Position numbers and translations under genes: made by a program. The notes beneath the pieces were generated by a model. That model was not told the DNA's origin, did no database searches, and saw only the letters and a list, made by a program, of their open reading frames with translations. Below are positions 1 through 10,600 of a DNA stretch of 64,000 bases, piece after piece (within the stretch, counting starts at the first letter, position 1; each line of letters starts with the position of its first letter). The DNA comes from Apodemus sylvaticus (Eukaryota > Chordata > Mammalia > Rodentia > Muridae), in the NCBI RefSeq assembly GCF_947179515.1, contig NC_067481.1:42353047-42417046 (forward strand), read 5' to 3'.

Positions 1-148
1 TGACTGCTTTTATGTCACATGGCTGGTCCTTGTGTGAGCATCTCCCACGGGTGGACGTTTCCCCTAGGTCTGCTGATAAAGACTTTACAATTTCATTCAA
101 CATCTTGTTTAGTGAAGCAATGGCAATCAAGTCTAGCTTAACAAAGCA

Positions 149-330
149 ATGAGTTTATTGGGTGACTCACAGAAATGCATATAGGAGCAGTACTAAAAAG
201 CTGCCCCAGTGTGGTGACAACTCTCAAAAGCTGCATCTCGGAAGTTGTGAAGCTAACTCAGTTGTCAAAGGCTTCTAGTCCCAGCAGCTGTCATTGTGTG
301 TGTTAACACCAGCACCCTGCCTTGACTCCT
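149..330 (+). repeat. Unnamed rodent interspersed repeat, copy 1
   Basis: The stretch opens with GAGTTTATTGGGTGACTCAC and continues with a TATAGGAGCAG motif and AGCTGC. The same order of motifs recurs at 31478 and following, so this is a dispersed repeat and not unique DNA. I recognise the type from rodent genomes but cannot name the family with confidence; a RMER-like LTR remnant is a candidate. The 3' limit is a guess, since similarity fades after about position 240. Confidence 0.5.
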
Positions 331-1823
331 CTACTTCAAGGTGAAGTTTCTACTCCTCAAGGCTTTAATCTACCAGCACTCATGCATCCCAAAGGGTGGA
401 GCAAGAAACATCTAGCTGGGCTCCAGCCCATCTTCTGAAAACCAACCCCAAAATACCATTGTAATTTCTCTTTGGATGCAACTCCTAAAAGACAGAACTT
501 TCTGCTCTCTTGGAATTCCAAAGCAAGCATGCAGGTGGGGCCCTGGCACACATTTGTTGTGAAGTAGGTAAGAAGTTACACTTTAGAGCCCCAACTTTCT
601 TGGGGCAAGGAATCAGTTGGAAAATGGACTCACTGCTGCCCTCTCGTGGATAAGCATAAAACTGCTCCTGCAGGAAGATGGATGGCCTTCTTTCAAGCTG
701 GGTACAGAGATGCATGCTGATAGACATGCCTGTCCAGGTAACCAGGGAACAGGAGTCACATCCGGAGGGAATTCTACAGTATAGTGAACTTAAAGCCACA
801 AAATGTCCTTCTGGTCAGGACTCTACCTGAACTCAATACTTTCCCACCATCTTCCCCATATTCTAGTCTAGTTAGGGCCGTGTTTCTTTCTGATGAAAAG
901 GCTCAAATTCACAAGCACGATACAATTCCCCCATGGCCACAGTACATTTATTAATGGTCTTCCTCTAAATCCAGACAGCCTGAGACTAGGGCAAAGCCAC
1001 ATAATCCACCGTTTCTGGTGTAAAGATGCACTCTGTAGCCAGGCTCCTAATCAAACCCTGGGTGGTAACAACCGCAACAAACGAGAATAATTAACGTGAG
1101 AATGTTTACTCCATTCGTTTGTCTGATTCCTGCGCTGCGCTGAACTGTAATGAAAATTGTTTTCCCTGCAAAGCATGGAGCTGTTCTGTGCTCGCCCAGC
1201 GTGTCCTCCGGCATGTTGATTAATGGTGGCCCAGAATGTCACAATGACCAAGGGCCAGGCTTTGCTCTTGGGCAGTTGGAGTTTTGCTCACCCTGGGTCA
1301 CCACAACCTGGGTCAGTGGGACTGAGCTGAGGTCAGATTTGACAGATGGTATAGAAAGAAGTCCTCAGACACAGAGACCCAATCAGGTGAGATTCTCAAG
1401 TGGGCCATCAGACTCCCATCTTCCCCCCTTAAGGAAAAGACTAAATCCAGATCTTTCCAAGCCTCTGGGCTGTGACAGACCTCTCCCCTCAATACCCACA
1501 ATCCTGATGCCAGAGCTCATCTTTCCTCCACACCAGCAAACTGAGCCCTCCTGGACTCAGACTCCAGGCCCCGCCCAGATGCATGGACCATGGCTGGAGA
1601 GCTGTGCTTTTCCAAAACCTTACAGTTGGGTTGGAGGTGACCACAGAGCCCACCCATAAAGAAGCAATAACAGATCAAGTTTCAGAACATAAAACAAAAC
1701 ACTCCACAGGTTCAGGAGTCCCCAGATGTGCTTACAGGGGTGCTCAGTGGAAAACACAGAAAAGGAATAAACTGTGGCCTTCTGAGACTTCATAGTCACA
1801 AGCACCATTCAAGCAGAGAAGTC
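331..1823. other. Single-copy DNA, no gene recognised
   Basis: No repeat family is recognised. It contains the longest open frame of the window (169 codons, + strand, 1150-1659), rich in Pro, Ser and Thr without domains and without a convincing splice context; I do not call it coding. The part from about 893 to 1260 keeps a few CpGs and a TTGATTAATGG motif and looks more constrained than its surroundings. Confidence 0.5.
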
Positions 1824-1990
1824 AAGAGCAAGGCCCTGGGGCCTCCTTGCATGAATTCAAGTTATGAACAGTGTGACCTTAGACAAAATACTTTGCTTCT
1901 CTGTGCTTTGACTTCTTCTACTGTAAGATATAATAATTAAAAAGTTGTTATCTTACAAGGCCACTGTAGATAGTACGTTAGTTTTGTGTG
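1824..1990 (+). repeat. MIR SINE
   Basis: The MIR core order is visible: a degenerate 'tcaag' segment, then GTGTGACCTTAGACAAAATA, a 'ttctctgtgcttt' stretch, a 'ctgtaagata' equivalent of the 'ctgtaaaatg' motif, and a 'ttacaaggccactgta' part. Divergence is high, as expected for this mammal-wide tRNA-derived SINE. Confidence 0.7.
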
Positions 1991-2013
1991 CAAAAAGCAT
2001 TCAAAAACAGCAA

Positions 2014-2392
2014 TGAGGGCCAAGAAGATGATTTTGTAGGTAAAAGTACTTGCTGCACAAGTGCAGGGACCCAAGTTCAAATCATGTAAACCTACATAAA
2101 AGCAGGATAAAGTTGTGTGAGCATCTGTAATCCAAGTGTCACATGGGGAGATGGGAGGCAGAGACAGGAGAATCCCCAGAAACTGGCCTGGTATAGGCAA
2201 CAGAACAAAGAGTCCCTGTCTCAAACAAAATAGAAGGCAAGGGGCAGCACCTGAGGTTGTCCTCTGACCAACCAATGCTCTCTATAGCACACACACGCTC
2301 CCATACTCACATATTCAGATGCATACACACATGAATGTGCACACATGCATGCACACTGTACACACACAAAAGAACAGTGTGCATACATGTTT
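2014..2392 (+). repeat. B4 SINE with CA-rich tail
   Basis: An ID-like head (about 2040-2100, 'aagtacttgctgcacaag' and 'cccaagttcaaatc') is followed by a B1-like part (2125-2215, 'ggaggcagagacaggagaatc' equivalent and 'ccctgtctcaaa') and by the B4 tail 'acctgaggttgtcctctgac'. A CACAC/TGCACAC-rich tail leads into the CA microsatellite. B4 is an ID-B1 composite SINE of rodents. Confidence 0.75.
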
Positions 2393-2436
2393 TACACACA
2401 CACACACATACACACACACACACATACACACACACA

Positions 2437-2472
<36 letters not shown>
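2393..2472. repeat. (CA)n microsatellite
   Basis: About 80 bp of CA dinucleotides with a few CATA interruptions, directly continuing the tail of the B4 element. Such tracts often grow out of SINE tails. Confidence 0.97.
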
Positions 2473-2522
2473 GCGTGTGTGGTAAGAACAGTGGTAAGAA
2501 CACAGTAACAGTAAGCAACTTG

Positions 2523-2630
2523 AGGCTTTGTGCACACCTGAAATCTCAGCACTCCGGAGTCTGAGGTAGGAGAATCAAGAGTTTAAGGCCAGATAGAGCT
2601 TCATAGTGAGACCCCGTCTCTCTTCAGCAA
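2523..2630 (+). repeat. Diverged B1-like SINE fragment
   Basis: The segment reads as a decayed 7SL-derived monomer: 'cacacctgaaatctcagcac', 'tctgaggtaggagaatc', 'aaggccagatagagcttcatagtgag', 'accccgtctct'. It lacks the young B1 diagnostic bases, so it is an old B1F or PB1-type copy. Confidence 0.7.
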
Positions 2631-3559
2631 CCTTGATCTGGAAAGGAGACAGCAAGCATCCAATGCATGGTAGCTATTTCACAGTGTAATAAAAGTTGTA
2701 ACACTGTATCCACTTCACTAAATACAAGATTTAATTTGGACAATGAACTTGCTGCTGTTTTTAAATACCCTGATATGTTAGTTCAACCAACTCTTTAGAG
2801 ATGGGAAGGCTGAAGGCTCAGAAAAGGAACATGTGCTTGGATGGACTGTACACATAACTAGAAATAAATCACTCTCCATATCTGCCAAACTTGATGGTCA
2901 GACACCACCACTACACCCATCCCCCACCCCTCTCCCTACCCCTCTGCCACCCTTGAACAGTCACCTTGTGTTATTAGCAGGATTCTCTTCTCCAGAGACA
3001 GATGCAGGGGTTGAGCCTCCACCGATCAGTCTCTTCCCCTTCAGAGCCAGCATAACCAGCATTCCCCCATCTCTCTTCCATCCCTACTCCCAGAAACCTC
3101 ACATGCACAGCCATAAAATGAAGTTCACACTTCAGAGGTGCAATGTGTCTGTCTGTAAATTTCCACAGAGAACTCAAGCGTGATTGAGGATGGCTAGCTG
3201 AGGCATGATTCTATTAGCCCTTCTCAATGCATGAAAAAAAAATGCCAGAATGAAACCCACCTTTCATGCTGAGCCTAACGTCAGTCAGTAAAGAGACTTG
3301 GATGACAAGGGCCTAACTGAGAGAGCAGAGTCTCCTCCTAGGGACCCAGGCCAGCCTGGGGAAAGAGTCCTGTGACTCTTCCTTCTGTGACTTCCACTCC
3401 TATTGCACAGGTTGGCCTCTCAGCCTACAGAGAAAGAGATGTTGTATATTTAGCAAGACAGTGGCCTCAGGCTTGGTGGTTCTGCCCTTGCTTTTGGGCT
3501 TGACCCCTAGGAAGTAGATTATCTTGCCGTAGCCATAGCCGAGGCTACAAAACTCGGAG
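2631..3559. other. Single-copy DNA
   Basis: No family recognised. There is a C-rich patch (about 2905-2955, CCCCA/CCCCT) and a 10-base A-run at 3232-3242. Open frames here (for example 116 codons at 2833-3183) run through the C-rich patch and have no recognisable protein features. Confidence 0.5.
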
Positions 3560-3737
3560 CACCCAAGGCCATCTTGGCTGCAATCTCTCTCACCTCAGGA
3601 GAGACCTGAGCTTGAATCCCTGAGCTGAGCTCTCCGGGTTGCTGACCTGCTGAACTTATGCAGTAATAGATGTTTTTTGTTTCAAGCTGCTAAGTTGCAG
3701 AGTGATTGATCGAGCAGCAGAGATGACTAATATAGAG
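3560..3737 (+). repeat. 3' part of an old MLT/ERVL-type LTR
   Basis: The end reads 'cagtaatagatg', 'tttcaagctgctaagtt', 'gatgactaata', matching the usual MaLR/ERVL LTR terminus in which an AATAAATG-like signal is followed by a 'tttaagccactaagtt' motif and 'actaata'. The 5' limit is unclear. Confidence 0.5.
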
Positions 3738-4079
3738 GAGGGAGGGTGTAAGGACAGTCAGTGCCCAGAAGCAGGGGAAGCTGTCTAGAAGGAAGGAGGG
3801 CTTCATTTACACTCAGGGAAGCTGAAAAGAAGAGATGTGATATATGTCCTCAGATCCATTGGCCTCCTGAGCTCTGATGTGAGAAGTCTTTGTCAGAGGA
3901 TCTGAAGAGGGGAGTCTGGATCGGGCCTCAGGGCAGCCCACTGTCTCGCAAGAGAGCTGAGCAACAGGAAATCAAATCCAGTTTAATAAGAAGGAGGCTC
4001 AGCACCTAGAGCAGTCTGGGAAGGGGGCCAAGTGTGCTGACCTCTGATCGGTTTGTGCGCATGCAGTTCTAAATGTCGG
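3738..4079. other. Single-copy DNA between two LTRs
   Basis: No family recognised and no open frame of note. It is purine-biased (GGAGGGAGGG near 3736-3750). Confidence 0.45.
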
Positions 4080-4478
4080 TGTACTGGCTAGTTTTGTGTG
4101 TCAACTTGACACAGGCTGGAGTTATCACAGAGAAAGGAGCTTCAGTTAGGGAAGTGCCTCCATGAGATCCAGCTGTGGGGCATTTTCTCAATTAGTGATC
4201 AAGGGGGGAGGGCCCCTTGTGGGTGGTACCATCCCTGGGCTGGTAGTCTTGGGTTCTATAAGAGAGCAGGCTGAGCAAGCCAGGGGAAGAAAGCCAGTAA
4301 GGAACATCCCTCCATGGCTTCTGCATTGGCTCCTGCTTCCTAACCTGCTTGAGTTCCAGTCCTGACTTCCTTTAGTGATGAACAGCAATGCAGAAGTGTA
4401 AGCTGAATAAACCCTTTCCTCCCCAACTTGCTTCTTGGTCATGATGTTTGTGCAGGAATAGAAACCATGACTAGGACA
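4080..4478 (+). mobile_element. Solo LTR, rodent MaLR-like, copy A
   Basis: This 399 bp unit starts TGTACTGG and ends GGACA, so it has TG...CA termini. It carries a TATAAG box at 4257 and an AATAAA polyadenylation signal at 4406, in the order expected of U3-R-U5. A second copy at 51242-51641 agrees at roughly nine of ten bases by eye. Flanks are gtcgg and ggagg, a poor 5 bp match, so the TSD may have decayed. No internal retroviral sequence is attached. I assign it to the rodent MaLR (MT/ORR1-like) group by its structure; the exact family name is uncertain. Confidence 0.85.
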
Positions 4479-4608
4479 GGAGGGTGGAAATAAAACCGTG
4501 TCCATCGTGTACCAGCCCACTCCTAATTTAGTCAGTCATCCCCAGCGCCTGCCACAGGTTAGGTTTACCTAGAGGTGTTGTTTAACAGGCCCAATGTGTG
4601 AATTCCAC

Positions 4609-4769
4609 TTTTTTTTTTTTTTTTTGGTTTTTTTGAGACATGGTTTCTCTGTATAGCCCTGGCTGTCCTTTAACTCACTCTGTAGATCAGGCTGGCCTCG
4701 AACTCAGAAATCTTCTTGCCTCTGCCTCCCAAGTGCTGGGATTAAAGGCGTGCGCCACCACTGCCTGGC
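4609..4769 (-). mobile_element. B1 SINE, minus strand
   Basis: Read on the + strand it begins with the T-tract (poly-A tail on the minus strand, 4609-4635), then 'gagacatggtttctctgtat', 'ctggctgtcct', 'gatcaggctggcctcgaact' and 'aagtgctgggattaaaggcg', ending at 'gcctggc'. It is a full-length B1 monomer. It faces another B1 95 bp away on the opposite strand. Confidence 0.95.
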
Positions 4770-4847
4770 AAATCAGAGTCTTGAAGGATGGCCTGGGTAC
4801 TAGCATCTTTAAAACTCTTTCAGGAGATTGTAATGTGTAGTCAGCTT

Positions 4848-5084
4848 AAGAATCACAAGTATAAGCTGGGTGGTGGTGGCTCACGCCTGTAATCCCAGCA
4901 CTCTGGGAGGCAGAGGCAGGCGGATCTCTTGAGTTCCAGGCCAGCCTGCTCTACAGAGTGAGTTCCAGGACAGCCAGGGCTACACAGAGAAACCCTGTCT
5001 CGAAAAAAAAAAAAAAAAAAAAAAAAACAAATCCCAAAAACCAAAAAAAAAAAAAAAAAAAAAAAAAAAGAATCACAAGTATAA
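4848..5084 (+). mobile_element. B1 SINE with 17 bp target-site duplication
   Basis: The body is 4865-5002, from 'gctgggtggtggtggctcac' to 'accctgtctcg', with the 7SL-derived polymerase III box region ('tggctcacgcc' and 'gagttccaggcc'). The A-tail runs from 5003 and is interrupted by 'caaatccc' and 'cc'. The direct repeat AAGAATCACAAGTATAA occurs at 4848-4864 and 5068-5084 without mismatch, which is the L1-mediated insertion duplication. The perfect duplication points to a fairly recent insertion. Confidence 0.97.
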
Positions 5085-5103
5085 CAAGAATCAAAGACAG
5101 TAA

Positions 5104-5125
5104 AACACACACATACACACACTCA

Positions 5126-5164
<39 letters not shown>

Positions 5165-5181
5165 ACACACACACACACACC
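5104..5181. repeat. (CA)n microsatellite
   Basis: About 78 bp of CA repeats with CATA and CACT interruptions, 20 bp beyond the B1 duplication. Confidence 0.97.
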
Positions 5182-7042
5182 TACACTGTTCATAATAACT
5201 TTGACTATTCCCAGATGCATAATGCAAGCTGAGAGTGCTGGTTAAGTAGAGAAGAAGGGAGAGCCCATCTCAGCATGGCTCCAAACTCCCATCCACCATG
5301 GATGCCAAGGGCTGTGGACAATACTGTTTCAGCCTCAGGATTGGTCCTTGGCGAGATGGGTAGTCAAGGTCTGCAGGTGAGGCCTAATGGCCTCTCAGGG
5401 CAGGTGCTGGGGATCAGACAGAGCCTGAAACAGGAGGTGTGGTTGTGTACAAGTGGAGGAAGACAGGAGTGGAGCACTCCGAGCTAATAGTAACAGCTAT
5501 CCTGCCACACTTGCATCTCCATCTCTCCCTGCAAAACCACAGGGCATTGTTATATACATTCTGAAGATGAGAAAACAGAACCAGATATAGCTTATTAAAC
5601 TGACAGGCCCTTAGGTAACCACAAATCACAGGCTACATTCGACTGTTGGGCTGTGCCTAGTAAAGGAGGCTGGCTATGTACCTCTTGGTTTACTTAGGGT
5701 CTCCCTCTGGAGCCTCCAAAACAACTCGCAACTGCTGCGTGATGAACTATCCCTGGCAGGGCTTGGGTAGATGGGTGTTCTGTTTGAGTTGAACCAGCCG
5801 GCCTGAGTTCAGGCTAGGAAGTGTGAGCAATTCACCAGTAAGCCTCCAAGATGACATTTACTGCTAGTGAATAAAAGTCCTACTTACAAGAGAAAACTAG
5901 TCAACGTTCCATATTTTAAAACCATCTTTTAAAAGGAATCAGTCCCTGTTCCTCTCACTTTTCTAAAAGCTGAAAGCTTGCAGTGTCCCCTTTCTACCCA
6001 TGGTATTCTGAGCTCTCCAATTTCTGCTTCTCAGCTGCCACCAGGAGGATTTTAATGATAAATATTTTGTTCTTCCAGTATGGAAGTTCTCTTCTATTTC
6101 TCAAAATTCTTTACCTCTCTTCTCTACTCTTTTCCTAAATCATTTATTATTTTCTTGCTTTTGTTTCTTCATATTTCATCATCTGAAATTTCTCTTTACA
6201 GCCTCTTCTGAAATCTTCCCTTTTTACTTGAACTTCATACATTTATTTGCATTGTATATTTCTTTTTTTCAATAAAAAATATTTATTAAAAAAAAGAAAT
6301 CACCTTCTTTCCCACACTACCCAATTCAAAGCTGTAGAAACAGCTATGTGGTAATTCCTCAATTCTGTGCACCCCTTCTACAAAATGCTAACTAACCTTC
6401 CAAAATTCTTTAATTCATTCATGGTTGGTCATACAGCCATGGACACAGTAGCAAAGAAAGCATGATCCCTGAGGCTGTGGTGTTGGGGGGTGCCACTCGG
6501 GTTGCAAAGAAACAAGAAAGTATGGAAGAAAGGCGTGATGACCTGCTCCAGAGAAATTGATGGTGAGATTCCTACGGGGTGAGCCATTTCCCTGTAGACA
6601 CATAGCCACGGAGCCTCGGGGCTCAGAGTCAGTGACCCAGACAGCCTGGAAAGCTGCAGGTCAGAGAGCAGGAGGTAAGGTGGCCTTTCAAAGACCACGT
6701 GACCTTCCTTGGCTTTAAAAATCCCAGTTCCCGGCAGCATAATCATAAAACTCCTTAAATGACCTATTACAATGCTACACGATCCTGGTCCAAAAGAAAA
6801 GTCCATAATTCTTGGCCATTAGGAAAATGCCCTGGAAAGATCAATAGGGCAGTACAAACATCCAATGGGGTGGCTCAGAAATGCTCTGCACTTAAGAGTC
6901 CCTTTGCCTCATTAGCTCCCTGTCTAAAAGCAGCATCTTCCCTCTGGAGCCTCTTCCCTGCTGTTGCCTGTATGGCTTCCCATATATCTCAGATTGCCCA
7001 GTTATGAGCCCAGTGACTGAGATGAGGGGAGAGAGGAAGCGA

Positions 7043-7044
<2 letters not shown>
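5182..7044. other. Single-copy DNA with a T-rich middle
   Basis: No family is recognised. Around 6050-6300 the + strand is strongly pyrimidine and T-rich, with an AATAAA-like 'caataaaaaatatttatt' at about 6270. Open frames on the minus strand at 6415-6806 overlap each other in two frames and show no domain. Confidence 0.45.

Positions 7045-7109
<65 letters not shown>
7045..7109. repeat. (GA)n microsatellite
   Basis: About 65 bp of uninterrupted GA, with a purine-rich lead-in from 7021. Such homopurine tracts can adopt triplex structure. Confidence 0.97.
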
Positions 7110-7112
<3 letters not shown>

Positions 7113-7789
7113 GCAGATGGCTTTATTTTCTCCATTGATTTTTAAATCCAATTTGACTTGGCTGGTGCTGTGACATGCACAGCAAAGTCCCTTGAGACTC
7201 AGGACCAAGTTCCTTTATCTGCAAATCCTTTGCAAGAAAGATGGAGGGCAGAGTCAAAGTTGACAAGAGTTTGCAGCTGAAGGCGAGAGCTCAGAAGCCA
7301 GAGACAACTGTATTTGTGTCTAGTTCCCAGCCATGTGACCTGTGAAAATTGCTTATATCTGGTATCCAGTGTCTGCTCCTGCCAATGGGACTGGCATCTG
7401 CCCGTGGGGCACATAAGATTCCATGTGCCAAGCACCCAGCAGTGTGTCTGTCACAGTGGGTACCAGTTTTACTTGTTATTTGTTACCAAGGTTGATTACA
7501 TCCTACAGTTGTTCTGGACAGTAAGGCATTTCCTGAAAAGGGATCTGATAAGGCATAGGTCATGCCTGGCCCCATCTCTCTTGGAGGGGAGAGGGTTGGT
7601 TTCAGACAGTCTCAGAAGGAAGGGACCCAGGGCATAGGAAGCAAAGGCCTGCTCAGTTGAAGATACCCTGGGGCTATGCTCACCAACTTCCTCATCATCC
7701 TACAGCTCCAAAACTATGGAAAGAGGATGAAAATGGCCAGTTTGGCTGGGGTCAGCGAATGTTAGCACTTCTTTATCTTACTTATTGCT
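7110..7789. other. Single-copy DNA
   Basis: No repeat and no convincing exon. The 107-codon frame at 7314-7637 on the + strand is opposed by a 78-codon frame on the other strand and has no recognisable protein features. Confidence 0.4.
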
Positions 7790-8097
7790 TTTGAGTGTGT
7801 GAGTGTCCACGTGTGGGCTCAAGCCAAAGGTTATCTTTGGGTGTTGTCTCAATCACCGTTCACGTTTGTGTTTATGTGTCCACTTTTGTTTTTGAGGCAA
7901 GGCTGTTGCTGGCACCTGGGTGACACTGACTAGTTGATGGCTTAGCAAACTTTGGATCCTCTTGCTTTTACCTTTCTGGCACGGGATTACAAGCACGCAC
8001 CACCGTGCCCTGCTTCTTATGCGGGTTCTGAGAATAGAGCTCAGGTTCTTGGCCTTGCAGGTCAGGCACCTTACCCAAGCAGCCATCTGCTGGGTCC
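7790..8097 (-). repeat. B4 SINE, minus strand
   Basis: The + strand reads the reverse of a B4: 'gtgtgagtgtcc', 'ggttatctttgggtgttgtc', 'tttttgaggcaaggctgt', 'gggattacaagcacgcacca', 'gcgggttctgag' and finally 'ccatctgctgggtcc', the ID-type head. All segments are in the right order. Confidence 0.8.
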
Positions 8098-8855
8098 AAG
8101 AAGTTGTTCTGTAAATGCTCATCTTCTTTGAGCTTCTTTATTCTGTCTCCAGGCAGCAATATTGATAGTTATTTCACCTTGGAAATAAGATGGGATGTAA
8201 ATCTTAACTACTTTGGGATTAAGAAAGGATTTTCCTAAATAATCCTTCATTCTAAGAAATATAAATAGAGTTCACATATTATCCAGAAAAAAAAATGACC
8301 AAAAAGAAGGCACCACAGGTGGGAGCCTGAGGGACCAGCTAATGCTGTGCTCGGAGGACGCTCACTAGCCTTCCGTGCTTTTAAAATCCTGGAGGAAAAG
8401 CTGAAGACAATTGCACTAAGTACTCAGCTGCAGAAATTAGATAAAGAACTATAAACTAAATTAGCAACAGCACAGGGGATGTGACTTAATTAAAATGAAA
8501 TCTAAAATTAATGTCATAGAAAACAACAGGTCATCTGCATTCATACCCCCCCTCCACACCAGCAACTTTACTTCCACACACCTCCACAGTCTTGTTCTCA
8601 AGTCTAGCTAAACCCTTGTATTTATGAGATGCACCCCATGTCTTTGTAGAACTGACTGAGAAGTCCATTTGGACATGTGCACAGAGAGGCCAGACCACAG
8701 GGCATCCAGTTCTGAAACTAAGTTTACCACAGTTGTTTCAAAGTCACTCTCTCTTCCTGGTGCCTGGGTATCCAACCTGTACATTAGGGGCTGAGGCTGC
8801 CTGCTGACACTGACAGCTATCAATGAGACTCTATGACATTACCCTCTCAGGATGT
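8098..8855. other. Single-copy DNA with an AT-rich, TAAT-rich core
   Basis: No repeat family is recognised. From about 8400 to 8540 the sequence is AT-rich and non-repetitive, with TTAATTAA at 8486-8493 and further ATTA/TAAT motifs, a composition often seen in developmental enhancers. I infer only a possibility. Confidence 0.4.
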
Positions 8856-8910
8856 CAGTGAGTGAGTGAGTGAGTGAGTGAGTGAGTGCGTGCGTGCGTG
8901 CGTGCGTGCA
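8856..8910. repeat. Compound tetranucleotide repeat (GTGA)n-(GTGC)n
   Basis: About eight GTGA units switch without a break to about five or six GTGC units and end in GTGCATGG. The second block contains a CpG in every unit. Confidence 0.97.
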
Positions 8911-9519
8911 TGGAGCTGTCCCAGTGGGCTAAACCCTAAAGAGCAGATAGAAAAGGTGGTAGGATATTTGAAGGACAAACTTAGAAAATAAAGGCAGCCC
9001 CTAGGTAACTTGGAACTTGGGCCTGGGCTCCAGTAGTCTAATGCAGCTTTCTAAACTAGTCAAACCATTGTCATTGAGACAAAATCCTGGGCAAGACAAT
9101 TTAAGGGAATGCAGATTTTTTGTTTGTTTGTTTGGCTTATGTTTTCAGATTTTGAAGTTTATAGTTCATAGCCCACAGTGAAGGACAGACTGAGGTGAAG
9201 AGAGGAATATGTAGATATTCAAAGACAGAGAATGAGATATTCAAAGAGAGAATGAGTCTTCTGCAGGGATTACACCCCCAAGTGCTTCCAGGAGGAGGTG
9301 GTACGGATGAGTAGACAGTGCTTTGTGACCATGGCAGTGTGGGGGAGAGCTGTCCATCTACCAGGTCCCACCATGTAATTCTAGGTGGATGGATGAACGC
9401 TTACAGTCACTGAGCCTATTCCCTTTTCAAGAATTTTTGGGGACCCCGAACTGTACATGCAATCTTCTAGCTGTTGAATATTGCTCTCTTTAAAAGAGGT
9501 AGAGACTAGAAAAATAAAT
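8911..9519. other. Single-copy DNA
   Basis: Nothing recognised apart from a short (TTTG) run at 9119-9135 and a small direct repeat 'attcaaagacagagaatgagat'-like pair near 9218-9255. Confidence 0.4.
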
Positions 9520-9661
9520 CTGGGGAGCTATAGAAGATGGCTCAGTAGAAGAGGGCTTGTCACTCTTACAGAAGGTCTGAGCTGTTTCCCAGCACCCACA
9601 GGTCATAATCACCTGTAGCTCCAGCTTTAGGATCTAATACTTTTTTCTGGTGTCTGTGGCA

Positions 9662-9694
<33 letters not shown>

Positions 9695-9715
9695 GCACAA
9701 AGAGAGATCTTAAAA
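9520..9715 (+). repeat. B2/B3-type SINE
   Basis: The head 'gaagatggctcagtaga' is the tRNA-derived B2 start, followed by 'cccagcacccacaggtcat', 'cacctgtagctccagc' and 'ttctggtgtctgtggcat'. The tail contains a (CA) tract at 9667-9690. The central segment fits B3 better than young B2. Confidence 0.8.
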
Positions 9716-9936
9716 GGAAAGAAAATCAAAAAAGAAGCAAGAAAGAAAGAAAGAAAGAAAAAAGAAAGAAGAAAAAAGAAAAAAGAAAGAAAGATGCAAC
9801 TCTATCAGGGACACAAATTTCTACCAGTCAATTTTTGTCTGTGGCTCTTCAATAAGGGATCTCTGCTATAGCCTACCCACCTGACAGATGGATGAAAAAA
9901 GCTAACAAAACAAAACAAACAAACAAACAAACAAAA
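9716..9936. repeat. GAAA-rich and CAAA-rich simple repeats
   Basis: The B3 tail continues into a purine tract of GAAA units (about 9718-9793). After about 110 bp of ordinary sequence a CAAA/CAAAA tract follows (9905-9936). Confidence 0.9.
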
Positions 9937-10600
9937 AACCCTCAAAGTTCAGAGATGCAGCTGACACCCTGAGGACACATAGAAAGTTAGGGACAGAGCC
10001 CAGACCAGGACTCCCTGGCTATTGTTCTCTTTATTGTTCTGTAATTTTACCACCCCGGAGATGCCCATTTGAAGAAAAAGGACATGAACTTTCCCATAAC
10101 CTGACTGCAAGAATACCTGCTATTCAGTTAAACTTCCCCAGACTCCTCATTTTATACTGAAGGAGCATGAAACCCAGGAAATAAAACAAGCTATGCATTT
10201 CCCTTACATGATGGAAAGGCTGGGGCAGGTCCCGTGCTCCCACCCCCAGGCCAGCCTTGTCCTCCCCAGTTCTTTAAGCATGTGAAGAGCTCCCAGGGTA
10301 AGGGCTATATTCAGCTTTTGGTGAATTGCTAAAATACTCTGTCAGTAAGCACATTGGACAATCTGTGTTGCAGTCCTGAGAACCAAACCCCAGGGAGCAT
10401 CACCTTAACTCTTCTCTCTGTTGGGGGCTGACTCTGCAGCCTGCCAAGGCACTTACCCTCTCTGATGAATGATAAACATGTCTGCAGCAGGCACAGAGCC
10501 CATCAGCCAGTGCTGATTTGTCTGCTAATTGGACCTGGGGCTAGACTGGCATGATGCTGTCTGTCTGTTGGTAGGTTAGCAAAGGGGGCTGGAGGGAAGG
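9937..10600. other. Single-copy DNA
   Basis: No repeat recognised. The part at about 10470-10560 contains 'ctgctaattggacc' within an otherwise unique, CAG-rich context that looks constrained (see findings). No convincing open frame. Confidence 0.4.

Noticed and set aside
1150..1659. 169-codon open frame on the + strand, longest in the window
   Set aside because: Pro/Ser-rich without domain or signal, opposed by other frames, and no evidence of an exon or processed transcript.
2040..2100. Possible tRNA gene (B-box-like 'aagttcaaatc')
   Set aside because: It is the tRNA-derived head of a B4 SINE; no cloverleaf can be drawn.
2393..2472. CRISPR-like array
   Set aside because: It is a CA microsatellite; there are no spacers, and the genome is mammalian.
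4080..4478. Promoter with TATA and polyadenylation signal as a cellular gene
   Set aside because: Both signals belong to the LTR, which has dispersed copies in this window.
9241..9310. Exon-like AG followed by an open segment near 9260
   Set aside because: Too short and without a matching donor or reading-frame evidence.
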